Below, piece after piece: positions 1-4,452 of a DNA stretch of 5,120 nt. Source of the DNA: Clostridia bacterium (GTDB taxonomy: Bacteria; Bacillota; Clostridia; Oscillospirales; SIG627); NCBI GenBank assembly GCA_017408325.1, contig JAFQUW010000009.1:1-5120 (forward strand), given 5' to 3'. Numbering within the stretch: the first letter of the stretch is position 1; the number at the start of each line of letters is the position of its first letter. Below the pieces are notes generated by a model. It did not search any database. It saw only the letters and a list, made by a program, of their open reading frames with translations, and had not been told where the DNA came from. Made by a program: the position numbers and the translations under genes.

Positions 1-1
1 G

Positions 2-862
2 TATCACCTGATGAAAAACCTGCTCGGTATGTCCGCCGACGAAATGCACGAGGTCTTTGCCGAGTGGATGCGCGGCGATCTGGACAGCTACCTCGTCGAG
101 ATCACGCGCGACATCCTCGCCTACAAGGACGAGGACGGGGCCCCCATCGTCGAGAAGATCCTCGACACCGCAGGACAAAAGGGCACCGGCAAATGGACCG
201 GCATCGCCGCGCTCGATGAAGGCGTTCCGCTCACCCTCATCGGCGAGGCGGTCTTTGCCCGTTGTCTCTCCGCGATGAAGGAAGAGCGCGTGAATGCAAG
301 CACCATCCTCCCCGCGATCGCCGCAGACGCCCCCGTTCTCACCGCAGAAGAGAAGGCACAGTGGATCGAGAACATCCGTTGCGCCCTCCTCGCCTCCAAG
401 ATCGTCTCCTACGCACAGGGCTACACCCTGATGCGCGCCGCCGCGAAGACCTACGGCTGGAACTTAAACTACGGCGGCATTGCCCTGATGTGGCGCGGCG
501 GCTGTATCATCCGCTCCGTCTTCCTCGGCAAGATCAAGGACGCCTTTGACAAGAATCCCGAACTTCAAAACCTCCTGCTCGACGAATATTTCACCGAGAA
601 GATCGCGTCTCTCATCGCGGGCTGGCGCGCCGTCGTGGCGCAGGGTGCCCTGACGGGCATGCCCACTCCGGCCTTCTCCTCCGCACTCGCCTACTATGAC
701 GGCTACCGCTCTGCCCGTCTGCCGGCAAACCTCCTGCAGGCACAGCGCGACTTCTTCGGTGCACACACCTACGAGCGCGTGGACGCGCCGCGCGGCGAGT
801 TCTTCCACACCAACTGGACCGGTCACGGCGGCGACACCGCAGCGACCCAATACACCGTCTGA
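2..862 (+). CDS. gnd: 6-phosphogluconate dehydrogenase, decarboxylating (C-terminal part; 5' end outside window)
   Basis: This enzyme of the oxidative pentose phosphate pathway converts 6-phosphogluconate to ribulose 5-phosphate and CO2, reducing NAD(P)+ in the cytoplasm. The frame is open to the left edge (codons for YHL precede the ATG at 11), so that ATG is internal. About 286 residues remain of a usual 468-485; the N-terminal Rossmann domain and the catalytic Lys/Glu helix lie off-window. Counting from the Met at 11, the family signature [13 protein letters not shown] is at about 50-62 and its second Lys contacts substrate phosphate. SKIVSYAQG and the NLNYG region follow, then [29 protein letters not shown] and FHTNW. 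The Arg of YERVD and His of FHTNW match the substrate-binding Arg/His contributed by the partner subunit. The sequence aligns by eye along its whole length with E. coli Gnd. It ends in TGA 18 bp before the kinase gene, suggesting cotranscription. Confidence 0.97.
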   Translation, partial: YHLMKNLLGMSADEMHEVFAEWMRGDLDSYLVEITRDILAYKDEDGAPIVEKILDTAGQKGTGKWTGIAALDEGVPLTLIGEAVFARCLSAMKEERVNASTILPAIAADAPVLTAEEKAQWIENIRCALLASKIVSYAQGYTLMRAAAKTYGWNLNYGGIALMWRGGCIIRSVFLGKIKDAFDKNPELQNLLLDEYFTEKIASLIAGWRAVVAQGALTGMPTPAFSSALAYYDGYRSARLPANLLQAQRDFFGAHTYERVDAPRGEFFHTNWTGHGGDTAATQYTV

Positions 863-866
863 TCAA

Positions 867-873
867 GAGAGGA
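867..873 (+). promoter_or_regulatory. Ribosome binding site of the PfkB kinase
   Basis: GAGAGGA lies 7 nt before the ATG at 881, in the 18-bp gap after gnd. It fixes the kinase start and supports translation from a shared gnd-kinase message. Confidence 0.8.
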
Positions 874-880
874 AACACCG

Positions 881-1957
881 ATGCTCAAACTTCGTGAAAA
901 CTGCAAATACGCGCTCGTCTGCCCCTCCTCGATGGGCGTGCGCATCACCCCTGCCTCGGGTCAGCCCGTGGCGTCTTCCAACACCTTTATGATGCAGGGC
1001 ACCTCCGCCGAGACGAACGTGCTCTCCATCTCCTCCCACCTCGGTCTGAAGACGAAGGTTCTGACCACCTTCGTCAAGGACAGCCCGATCGCGGAATTCA
1101 TCCGCCGCGACCTGCGCGCGCGCGGCATTGAGTACGAGGGCGTTGAGGTCGAGCAGGGCGGCCCCTGGGGCTATCGTCACCAGTTCAACATTGCAGACAG
1201 CGGCTACGGAAGCCGCGGTCCGCGCGTCTGCAACGACCGTGCCGGCGAGGTCGGCCGCACTCTCAACATCAAAGACTTCGATCTGGAGCGCATCTTTGGC
1301 GAAGAGGGCGTTGCCATTCTGCACCTCTCGGGTCTCATCGGTGCTCTGTCCCACGACACGAGCGTCTTCTGTCTGGAGCTTGCCCGCGCCGCAAAGAAAT
1401 ACGGCACGCTCATCTCCTTTGACTTGAACCACCGCGCCTCCTTCTGGCGCGGTCGCGAAGAGGAACTTGCCGAGATCTTCTCCGAGATCGCTTCCCTCTC
1501 CGACATCCTCATCGGCAACGAAGAGGACTTCCAGCTCTGCCTCGGCATTCAGGGCCCGGAGGCAGGCGGCAAGGACATCTCCGCCAAGATCGACTCCTTC
1601 AAGGAAATGATCGGTCGCGTCAAGGAAGAGTATCCGAACGCGAGCGTTTACGCAACCACCCTGCGTCAGGTCGAAAACGTCAATTCTCACCTCTGGGGCG
1701 CGATCCTCGCCTACGGTGACGAATGGCACGTGGTCGAGCCGCGCCGCATCACCGTCCTCGACCGCATCGGCGGCGGAGACGGATTTGTCGGCGGGATGCT
1801 CTACGGCATCCTGCGCGGCTGGGAGAGCGAGAAGTGGATCCAGTTCGGCTGGGCATCCGGCGCACTGGCTACGACGTTCCTCACCGACTACGCACAGCCT
1901 GCCGACGAGGACGTCATCTGGTCCATCTGGGGCGGCAACGCACGCGTCAAACGCTAA
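881..1957 (+). CDS. PfkB-family sugar kinase, 2-dehydro-3-deoxygluconokinase-like
   Basis: This is a cytoplasmic ribokinase-fold (PfkB) kinase of 358 residues that transfers the ATP gamma-phosphate to a sugar or sugar acid. The PfkB signature is DRIGGGDGFVGG (294-305), with the catalytic base expected at Asp300; the usual GAGD is GGGD here. Other fold landmarks are TSAETNVLSISSHLG (41-55), SFDLNHRASFW (179-189), which resembles the FDLNYRxxLW stretch of KDG kinases, and NEEDF (213-217) of the NxxE region. A stretch around GGPWGYRHQFNIADSG (93-108) and RAGEVGRTL (120-128) takes the place of the substrate lid and is not a textbook KdgK sequence. The start has a good ribosome binding site. Linkage to gnd points to gluconate or ketogluconate use, but no Entner-Doudoroff aldolase is in view, so the substrate is unproven; fructokinase or another sugar kinase is possible. 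Confidence 0.88.
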   Translation: MLKLRENCKYALVCPSSMGVRITPASGQPVASSNTFMMQGTSAETNVLSISSHLGLKTKVLTTFVKDSPIAEFIRRDLRARGIEYEGVEVEQGGPWGYRHQFNIADSGYGSRGPRVCNDRAGEVGRTLNIKDFDLERIFGEEGVAILHLSGLIGALSHDTSVFCLELARAAKKYGTLISFDLNHRASFWRGREEELAEIFSEIASLSDILIGNEEDFQLCLGIQGPEAGGKDISAKIDSFKEMIGRVKEEYPNASVYATTLRQVENVNSHLWGAILAYGDEWHVVEPRRITVLDRIGGGDGFVGGMLYGILRGWESEKWIQFGWASGALATTFLTDYAQPADEDVIWSIWGGNARVKR

Positions 1958-1968
1958 AAAAGACGCAT

Positions 1969-1980
1969 AAACACCGCGCA
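1969..1980. repeat. Left arm of split terminator stem 1
   Basis: AAACACCGCGCA is the exact reverse complement of TGCGCGGTGTTT at 2323-2334, 342 bp away, and starts 11 bp after the kinase stop codon. It is A-rich on the outside and GC-rich inside. The far arm runs straight into a T-run, as in an intrinsic terminator. I infer that these were the two arms of the terminator of the gnd-kinase operon, now separated by the insert at 1981-2322. Confidence 0.65.
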
Positions 1981-2002
1981 AAGGGGCAGGGTTGCTAAGG
2001 AC
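1981..2002 (+). repeat. Left terminal motif of insert 1
   Basis: This 22-nt end carries GTT at 11-13 and AAGGAC at 17-22. It matches the left end of insert 2 (3291-3312) at 15 of 22 positions without gaps, and shares the GTT and AAGGAC blocks with the inverted right end at 2301-2322. Confidence 0.5.
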
Positions 2003-2020
2003 AGTTATCTTTATTAGAAA

Positions 2021-2070
2021 CGGAATTTGGCACACAAATTCCCTGCTTGTAACAGTATAAGACAAAACTA
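2021..2070 (+). repeat. Conserved hairpin-plus-tail motif, copy 1
   Basis: A hairpin of GGAATTTG (2022-2029) and CAAATTCC (2035-2042) with loop GCACA is followed by a 28-nt tail (2043-2070) running from CTGCTTGT to GTATAAGACAAAA and ending CTA. The second copy is at 4340-4391. The tails differ at 3 of 28 positions, while the stem sequences differ but still pair (GGAAAATGT/ACATTTTCC in copy 2). A kept structure with changed stem sequence suggests an RNA element or a structured recombination site. Both copies run directly into a terminator stem. Confidence 0.75.
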
Positions 2071-2116
2071 CCCGAAGAAGAGAAATCTAACTCTTTTTCG
2101 GGTGGTTCTTTTTATT
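2070..2116 (+). terminator. Intrinsic terminator inside insert 1
   Basis: The stem is ACCCGAAGAAGAG (2070-2082) with CTCTTTTTCGGGT (2091-2103), 13 pairs including one G-U, around the loop AAATCTAA. A T-rich stretch follows at 2107-2116. It would stop transcripts from the gnd-kinase operon in place of the split terminator. Confidence 0.88.
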
Positions 2117-2117
2117 T

Positions 2118-2320
2118 AGTGATATTCTTTGCTACGCAAAGAGTGATATTTTCGCTTTGCGAAAGTGATATTGAAGCCTTGCGGCTTCAGTGATATTTTA
2201 TTCTCCTTCAAACTGCCACAGGCAATATCACTTGGACGTTAGTCCAAATATAACTGCGAAGCAATAGAACTCGCCGAAAGGCGAATAAAACTGCCCAAGT
2301 GTCCTTATAAACACTTGGGC
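2118..2320. repeat. Array of eight short hairpins with an inverting 9-bp spacer
   Basis: Four identical AGTGATATT spacers (2118, 2142, 2164, 2189) separate hairpins CTTTGC/GCAAAG (2127-2141), TTCGC/GCGAA (2151-2163) and GAAGCC/GGCTTC (2173-2188). After a 16-bp centre (2198-2213) come hairpins TGCC/GGCA (2214-2224), TTGGAC/GTCCAA (2232-2247), TGC/GCA (2255-2263), TCGCC/GGCGA (2271-2284) and GCCCAAGTGT/ACACTTGGGC (2293-2320). These are separated by AATATCACT (2224), AATATAACT (2247), AATAGAACT (2263) and AATAAAACT (2284). The right-half spacers are the left spacer reverse-complemented and progressively degenerate, so the array is bilaterally symmetric and could also fold as nested long-range stems. 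Confidence 0.85.
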
Positions 2321-2322
2321 AA
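2301..2322 (-). repeat. Right terminal motif of insert 1 (inverted)
   Basis: Read on the minus strand, this end has GTT at positions 11-13 and AAGGAC at 17-22, the same spacing as the left end at 1981-2002. It overlaps the last hairpin of the array. Confidence 0.45.
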
Positions 2323-2340
2323 TGCGCGGTGTTTTTTCTT
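2323..2340 (+). terminator. Right arm and T-run of split terminator 1
   Basis: TGCGCGGTGTTT (2323-2334) continues into a T-rich tract and is the perfect reverse complement of 1969-1980. Its usual partner arm is now 342 bp upstream, so it probably no longer works as a compact terminator. Confidence 0.6.
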
Positions 2341-2341
2341 C

Positions 2342-2370
2342 TTTACAAAATCGGAAAAATCCCGTATAAT
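2342..2370 (+). promoter_or_regulatory. Sigma-70-type promoter of the nucleotidyltransferase gene
   Basis: TTTACA (2342-2347) and a perfect TATAAT (2365-2370) are separated by exactly 17 bp. Transcription would start near 2377, giving a leader of about 45 nt. It follows the T-run of the split terminator, so this gene has its own start. Confidence 0.85.
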
Positions 2371-2410
2371 GACACTGTACCCCAAATACACGCCGCGTGC
2401 GCACGAATTT

Positions 2411-2416
2411 TGAGGA
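2411..2416 (+). promoter_or_regulatory. Ribosome binding site of the nucleotidyltransferase gene
   Basis: GAGGAA lies 6 nt before the ATG at 2423 and selects that start. Confidence 0.8.
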
Positions 2417-2422
2417 AACATC

Positions 2423-3265
2423 ATGGAAACAACTCTGGTCGTCATGGCCGCCGGTATGGGCAGCCGCTTCGGTTCGCTCAAGCAGATGCAGGCCGTGGAC
2501 GAACAAAACCGAGGACTTCTGGAATACTCCGTTTACGACGCGAAAATGGCGGGCTTTGACCGCGTGGTATTCATCATCCGAGAATTTTTCGCCGAGCAGT
2601 TCCAAGAAACCATTGGGCGCGCCTGCGAAAAGATCCTTCCCGTCACCTACGTGTATCAGGAACTTGACTCCTCTTTGCCCGAGGGATTTTCCCTCCCCCA
2701 AGAGCGCGAAAAGCCGTGGGGCACGGGTCACGCGGTGCTCTGCGCCAAGGACGCGGTGAAGACTCCCTTTGGCGTCATCAACGCCGACGACTACTACGGC
2801 CGCGCCTCCTTTGAGGCTCTCCACGAACATCTCACGAGCGGCAAGGGAACCTGTATGGTCGCGTTCAACCTGAAAAATACCCTCTCGGAAAACGGCACCG
2901 TCTCGCGCGGCGTCTGCGAGGTGGCTGGCGAACGACTCGTCTCCATCACGGAGCACACCGCCCTCGACAAAAACGCTCCCTTCGCCCCCGACACCCCCGT
3001 CTCGATGAATATGTGGGGCTTTATGCCCGAGTTCTTCCACGAACTTGAAGCGGGCTTTGCCCCCTTCCTCTTCGGACTGGAAAACCCCGTCAAGGGCGAG
3101 TACTTCCTGCCCTCCGTCGTCGACGCGACCTTAAAGCGCGGCGAGACCGTCACCGTGAAAACGAGTGACGAAAAGTGGTACGGCATCACCTACCGCGAGG
3201 ATCTGGACGAACTCAAAGCCGCCCTTGAGAAAAAACACGAAGAAGGCCTTTACAAGGGTCTGTAA
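2423..3265 (+). CDS. Sugar-phosphate nucleotidyltransferase family protein (NTP_transferase fold)
   Basis: This is a 280-residue cytoplasmic protein of the nucleotidyltransferase superfamily whose members make NDP-sugars from NTP and sugar 1-phosphate. The nucleotide-binding loop AAGMGSRFG is at 9-17, followed by LKQ (19-21). PWGTGHAV (98-105) corresponds to the base-recognition region and NADDYYG (120-126) carries the metal-binding Asp. MNMWGF (195-200), EYFLP (226-230) and KWYGITYRED (251-260) complete the sugar-binding side. It lacks the hexapeptide-repeat acyltransferase domain of GlmU and is shorter than most UTP-glucose-1-phosphate uridylyltransferases, so I do not assign a substrate. 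Promoter and ribosome binding site are both good. It ends 11 bp before the left arm of the second split terminator and converges on a flippase-like gene, which fits, but does not prove, a role in surface polysaccharide synthesis. Confidence 0.88.
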   Translation: METTLVVMAAGMGSRFGSLKQMQAVDEQNRGLLEYSVYDAKMAGFDRVVFIIREFFAEQFQETIGRACEKILPVTYVYQELDSSLPEGFSLPQEREKPWGTGHAVLCAKDAVKTPFGVINADDYYGRASFEALHEHLTSGKGTCMVAFNLKNTLSENGTVSRGVCEVAGERLVSITEHTALDKNAPFAPDTPVSMNMWGFMPEFFHELEAGFAPFLFGLENPVKGEYFLPSVVDATLKRGETVTVKTSDEKWYGITYREDLDELKAALEKKHEEGLYKGL

Positions 3266-3276
3266 AAAAAGAAACA

Positions 3277-3289
3277 AAAAGAAGCACGC
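3277..3289. repeat. Left arm of split terminator stem 2
   Basis: AAAAGAAGCACGC is the exact reverse complement of GCGTGCTTCTTTT at 4453-4465, about 1.16 kb away; past two mismatches the similarity continues a few more bases. It lies 11 bp past the nucleotidyltransferase stop. The A-rich/T-rich layout suits a bidirectional terminator between two convergent genes. I infer that insert 2 split it. Confidence 0.65.
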
Positions 3290-3290
3290 C

Positions 3291-3312
3291 TAGGCGTAGT
3301 GTTCTAAAGGAC
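3291..3312 (+). repeat. Left terminal motif of insert 2
   Basis: This end has GTT at 11-13 and AAGGAC at 17-22 and matches the left end of insert 1 at 15 of 22 ungapped positions. Confidence 0.5.
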
Positions 3313-3339
3313 GATAAGAAAAACGAATCAAATATAACA

Positions 3340-3375
3340 AAAAACTCTCTGCTGAATTTCGGGCAGAGAGTTTTT
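3340..3375 (-). terminator. Terminator of the XRE regulator gene (bidirectional)
   Basis: The stem is AAAAACTCTCTGC (3340-3352) with GCAGAGAGTTTTT (3363-3375) around a 10-nt loop. It lies 12 bp past the minus-strand stop codon of the regulator. Because the A- and T-runs are symmetric, it would also stop rightward transcripts leaving the nucleotidyltransferase gene. Confidence 0.9.
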
Positions 3376-3387
3376 CTGTTTGTGTGG

Positions 3388-3723
3388 TTATTTGTTTCTT
3401 AAAACGGCTTTTGTTGTTCTGATAATCTCGGCGAGTGATTTGATTTCTTCGGGAGAGCAGTCTGCAAGAATATCGTCAATCATCTTCACGGAAACGTGAT
3501 TGCTCTTGACTAAACTGCCGTATGCGATTTCGTCGAGAGTTGCGCCAAGTGCGTTTGCGATATTTACTAAAGTGGGCAAACTGAGTTTGGTTGCCGCACG
3601 TTCAATATGCGAAATATTGGAAGGCTCAACGCCGGATTTCTCTGCAAGTTTTGCTTGTGTCCATCCTTTTGCAGTACGAATCTCTTTTATTCTGCTACCA
3701 ATTGAAATATAGTCAATGACCAT
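3388..3723 (-). CDS. XRE-family helix-turn-helix transcriptional regulator
   Basis: This is a 111-residue DNA-binding protein, probably a repressor. A single Cro/C1-type HTH spans about residues 7-66: helix 2 is near TQAKLAEKS (22-30) and the recognition helix near EPSNISHIE (33-41), followed by the typical LPTLVNIANALG helix (49-60). The C-terminal 45 residues contain SPEEIKSLAEIIRTTKAVL (90-108), a likely dimerisation helix. I place the start at ATG 3723 because AGGTG lies 6 nt upstream; the GTG at 3732 overlaps that ribosome binding site. It is divergent from the SLOG-like gene, and two palindromes in the gap are probable operators, so autoregulation and control of the neighbour are likely. 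Its base composition matches the rest of the insert and not the chromosome around it. Confidence 0.93.
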   Translation of the reverse strand: MVIDYISIGSRIKEIRTAKGWTQAKLAEKSGVEPSNISHIERAATKLSLPTLVNIANALGATLDEIAYGSLVKSNHVSVKMIDDILADCSPEEIKSLAEIIRTTKAVLRNK

Positions 3724-3728
3724 AGAAT

Positions 3729-3735
3729 TCACCTC
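3729..3735 (-). promoter_or_regulatory. Ribosome binding site deciding the XRE start
   Basis: On the minus strand GAGGTGA is followed by ATTCT and then the ATG at 3723. The spacing matches that of the divergent gene and rules against the GTG at 3732, which is part of this site. Confidence 0.8.
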
Positions 3736-3752
3736 ATAATTTACACAAAGTT

Positions 3753-3781
3753 ATTGTATATCCTATTAGGATATGATAAAA
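3753..3781 (-). promoter_or_regulatory. Candidate leftward promoter of the XRE gene
   Basis: On the minus strand TACAAT (3753-3758) is a 5/6 match to the -10 box. The hexamer 17 bp upstream (TTTTAT, 3776-3781) is a poor -35. Operator 1 fills the spacer, so repressor binding would block polymerase. Confidence 0.5.
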
Positions 3782-3782
3782 T
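3754..3782 (+). promoter_or_regulatory. Candidate rightward promoter of the SLOG-like gene
   Basis: TTGTAT (3754-3759) and TAAAAT (3777-3782) are separated by 17 bp. The start would fall near 3789, on operator 2, with operator 1 in the spacer. It overlaps the leftward promoter almost completely. Confidence 0.55.
3758..3774. promoter_or_regulatory. Operator 1, probable XRE binding site
   Basis: ATATCCTATTAGGATAT is a perfect palindrome around a single central base, with half-site ATATCCTA. It sits in the gap between the divergent genes, as expected for the target of the regulator encoded next to it. Confidence 0.75.
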
Positions 3783-3789
3783 AACGTGT

Positions 3790-3806
3790 ATATCCTAATA
3801 GGACGC
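3790..3806. promoter_or_regulatory. Operator 2, probable XRE binding site
   Basis: ATATCCTAATAGGACGC repeats the ATATCCTA half-site and TAGGA of operator 1, with a degenerate right end. The two centres are 32 bp apart, about three helical turns, so two dimers would sit on the same face of the DNA. Confidence 0.7.
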
Positions 3807-3847
3807 ACAATAATAATTTCTTGGTTTTTATTATGTAAATCATTCGT

Positions 3848-3855
3848 GAGGTGAG
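3848..3855 (+). promoter_or_regulatory. Ribosome binding site deciding a TTG start
   Basis: GAGGTGAG places AGGTG 6 nt before the TTG at 3860, the same geometry as in the divergent XRE gene. The in-frame GTG at 3851 lies inside this site and has no ribosome binding site of its own. Confidence 0.75.
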
Positions 3856-3859
3856 TATA

Positions 3860-4330
3860 TTGATTGAAAACACCTGTTGCTTTTTTGGTCACAGAACAAT
3901 AAACGATACCGACGATTTGAGGACGAAAATTACCGAAGCCGTTGAAAGACTGATTACGGACGAAAATGTAGATACCTTCTTGTTCGGAAGCAAAAGCCAA
4001 TTCGACAGCGTGTGCCTTAAACTCGTGAGCGAAATAAAAGAAAAATACCCGCACATAAAACGAGTCTATGTACGGGCAGAATATCGACATATAAGCGAGA
4101 AGTATAAAAATTATTTGCTGGAAAGTTACGAGGACACTTATTACCCCGAAAAGATAACAAACTCAGGCAGAGCATCTTACATCGAGCGAAACTGTGAGAT
4201 GATAGATAAAAGCTGCTATTGCGTTGTCTATTATGACGAACTCAATATCCCAATGACCCGCAAAAGCGGCACTAAAATCGCCTTGGATTATGCCATAAAG
4301 AAATGTAAAAAGATTATCAGAGTATTATAA
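3860..4330 (+). CDS. SLOG-like (YpsA/DUF1273-type) nucleotide-binding-fold protein
   Basis: This 156-residue soluble protein probably has the Rossmann-like SLOG fold (related to YpsA, LOG and DprA), which binds nucleotides or nucleotide-derived ligands. CCFFGHR (6-12) is the first strand plus loop. FLFGSKSQFDSVC (40-52) is the second glycine-containing loop, comparable to GxxGxFD in clostridial relatives. RVYVRAEY is the middle strand (68-75). ERNCEMIDKSCYCVVYYDE (109-127) corresponds to the 'ERN..M...SD..I..YD' region, and RKSGTKIALDYAIKK (134-148) to the closing GGT-like loop and helix. I prefer a TTG start at 3860 over GTG 3851 because of the ribosome binding site. SLOG proteins are often associated with conflict or signalling systems, but no effector gene adjoins it. 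Function and ligand are unknown; control by the divergent XRE protein is likely. Confidence 0.8.
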   Translation: MIENTCCFFGHRTINDTDDLRTKITEAVERLITDENVDTFLFGSKSQFDSVCLKLVSEIKEKYPHIKRVYVRAEYRHISEKYKNYLLESYEDTYYPEKITNSGRASYIERNCEMIDKSCYCVVYYDELNIPMTRKSGTKIALDYAIKKCKKIIRVL

Positions 4331-4339
4331 GGCAACTTG

Positions 4340-4391
4340 CGGAAAATGTGCCGTACATTTTCCCTGCTTGTTACGGTATAAGACAAAATTA
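4340..4391 (+). repeat. Conserved hairpin-plus-tail motif, copy 2
   Basis: The hairpin GGAAAATGT (4341-4349) / ACATTTTCC (4355-4363), loop GCCGT, is followed by the 28-nt tail 4364-4391, which matches 2043-2070 at 25 positions. It starts 10 bp after the SLOG-like stop codon and runs into the terminator stem, so it is probably in the 3' untranslated region of that message. Confidence 0.75.
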
Positions 4392-4425
4392 AAAGCTGTG
4401 TAGAAAATTTCTACACAGCTTTTTT
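4391..4425 (+). terminator. Terminator of the SLOG-like gene (bidirectional)
   Basis: The stem is AAAAGCTGTGTAG (4391-4403) with CTACACAGCTTTT (4411-4423) around a 7-nt loop, followed by more T. On the minus strand a TTTTAATTTTG tract follows, so it could also end the leftward flippase transcript, whose own terminator appears to be split. Confidence 0.9.
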
Positions 4426-4428
4426 ACT

Positions 4429-4450
4429 GTCCATTCGAGTACAACCTATA
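4429..4450 (-). repeat. Right terminal motif of insert 2 (inverted, weak)
   Basis: Read on the minus strand it ends in GGAC at positions 19-22, as at the other three ends, and GGACAGT matches the left end of insert 1. The GTT block is shifted and the rest is diverged. Confidence 0.3.
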
Positions 4451-4452
4451 AA

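Larger units (their letters stand above)
1981..2322. mobile_element. Non-coding hairpin-dense insert 1, in the loop of a terminator
   Basis: This 342-bp segment lies between two 12-bp inverted arms that look like a split intrinsic terminator. It holds, in order, a left end motif (1981-2002), a hairpin with a conserved tail shared with insert 2 (2021-2070), a strong new terminator (2070-2116), an array of eight small hairpins separated by a 9-bp spacer motif (2118-2320), and a right end motif (2301-2322). I see no credible coding region. The ends face inwards, with GTT at positions 11-13 and AAGGAC at 17-22 from each junction. It resembles a MITE-like non-autonomous element. The exact junctions are inferred, and no target-site duplication can be assigned confidently. 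Confidence 0.55.
3291..4450. mobile_element. AT-rich insert 2 carrying an xre-SLOG gene pair, in the loop of a terminator
   Basis: This segment of about 1.16 kb lies between 13-bp inverted arms that look like a split bidirectional terminator. It is clearly AT-richer than the genes on both sides and uses codons such as AAA, ATA and AGA that the neighbours avoid. Contents in order: left end motif (3291-3312), terminator (3340-3375), minus-strand regulator, divergent control region, plus-strand SLOG-like gene, conserved hairpin-plus-tail motif (4340-4391), terminator (4391-4425) and a weaker right end motif (4429-4450). It encodes no recognisable recombinase or transposase. Boundaries are inferred from the end motifs and may be off by a few bases. 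Confidence 0.6.

Noticed and set aside
863..2065. Long minus-strand open frame opposite the kinase
   Set aside because: It is antisense to a well-supported PfkB gene, has no recognisable domain or ribosome binding site, and arises from the GC-rich codon pattern; it also runs across the insert junction.
2118..2320. CRISPR array
   Set aside because: The repeated unit is only 9 bp, the intervening units are palindromes of 9-28 bp, and the orientation inverts midway; no cas genes are present.
1981..2322. Group II intron remnant
   Set aside because: Group IIC introns do target terminators, but I see no GTGYG-type 5' end, domain V-like hairpin with an AGC triad, or reverse transcriptase fragment.
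1978..2325. Target-site duplication around insert 1
   Set aside because: Only an AA dinucleotide is shared at the two presumed junctions, which is not distinguishable from chance.
2228..3040. Minus-strand open frame opposite the nucleotidyltransferase
   Set aside because: It is a shadow of a conserved gene and would begin inside it and end inside the hairpin array.
3724..3732. GTG start for the XRE gene at 3732
   Set aside because: The GTG is part of the GAGGTG ribosome binding site serving the ATG at 3723.
3734..4090. Minus-strand open frame opposite the SLOG-like gene
   Set aside because: It overlaps the operator/promoter region and the SLOG-like gene, whose motifs are clear in the other strand.
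3291..4450. Integron cassette with an attC site
   Set aside because: The hairpin-plus-tail motif has a loose attC flavour (variable stem, conserved flank), but there are no paired R/L core sites and no GTTRRRY junction, and the target is a terminator stem, not an attI or attC array.
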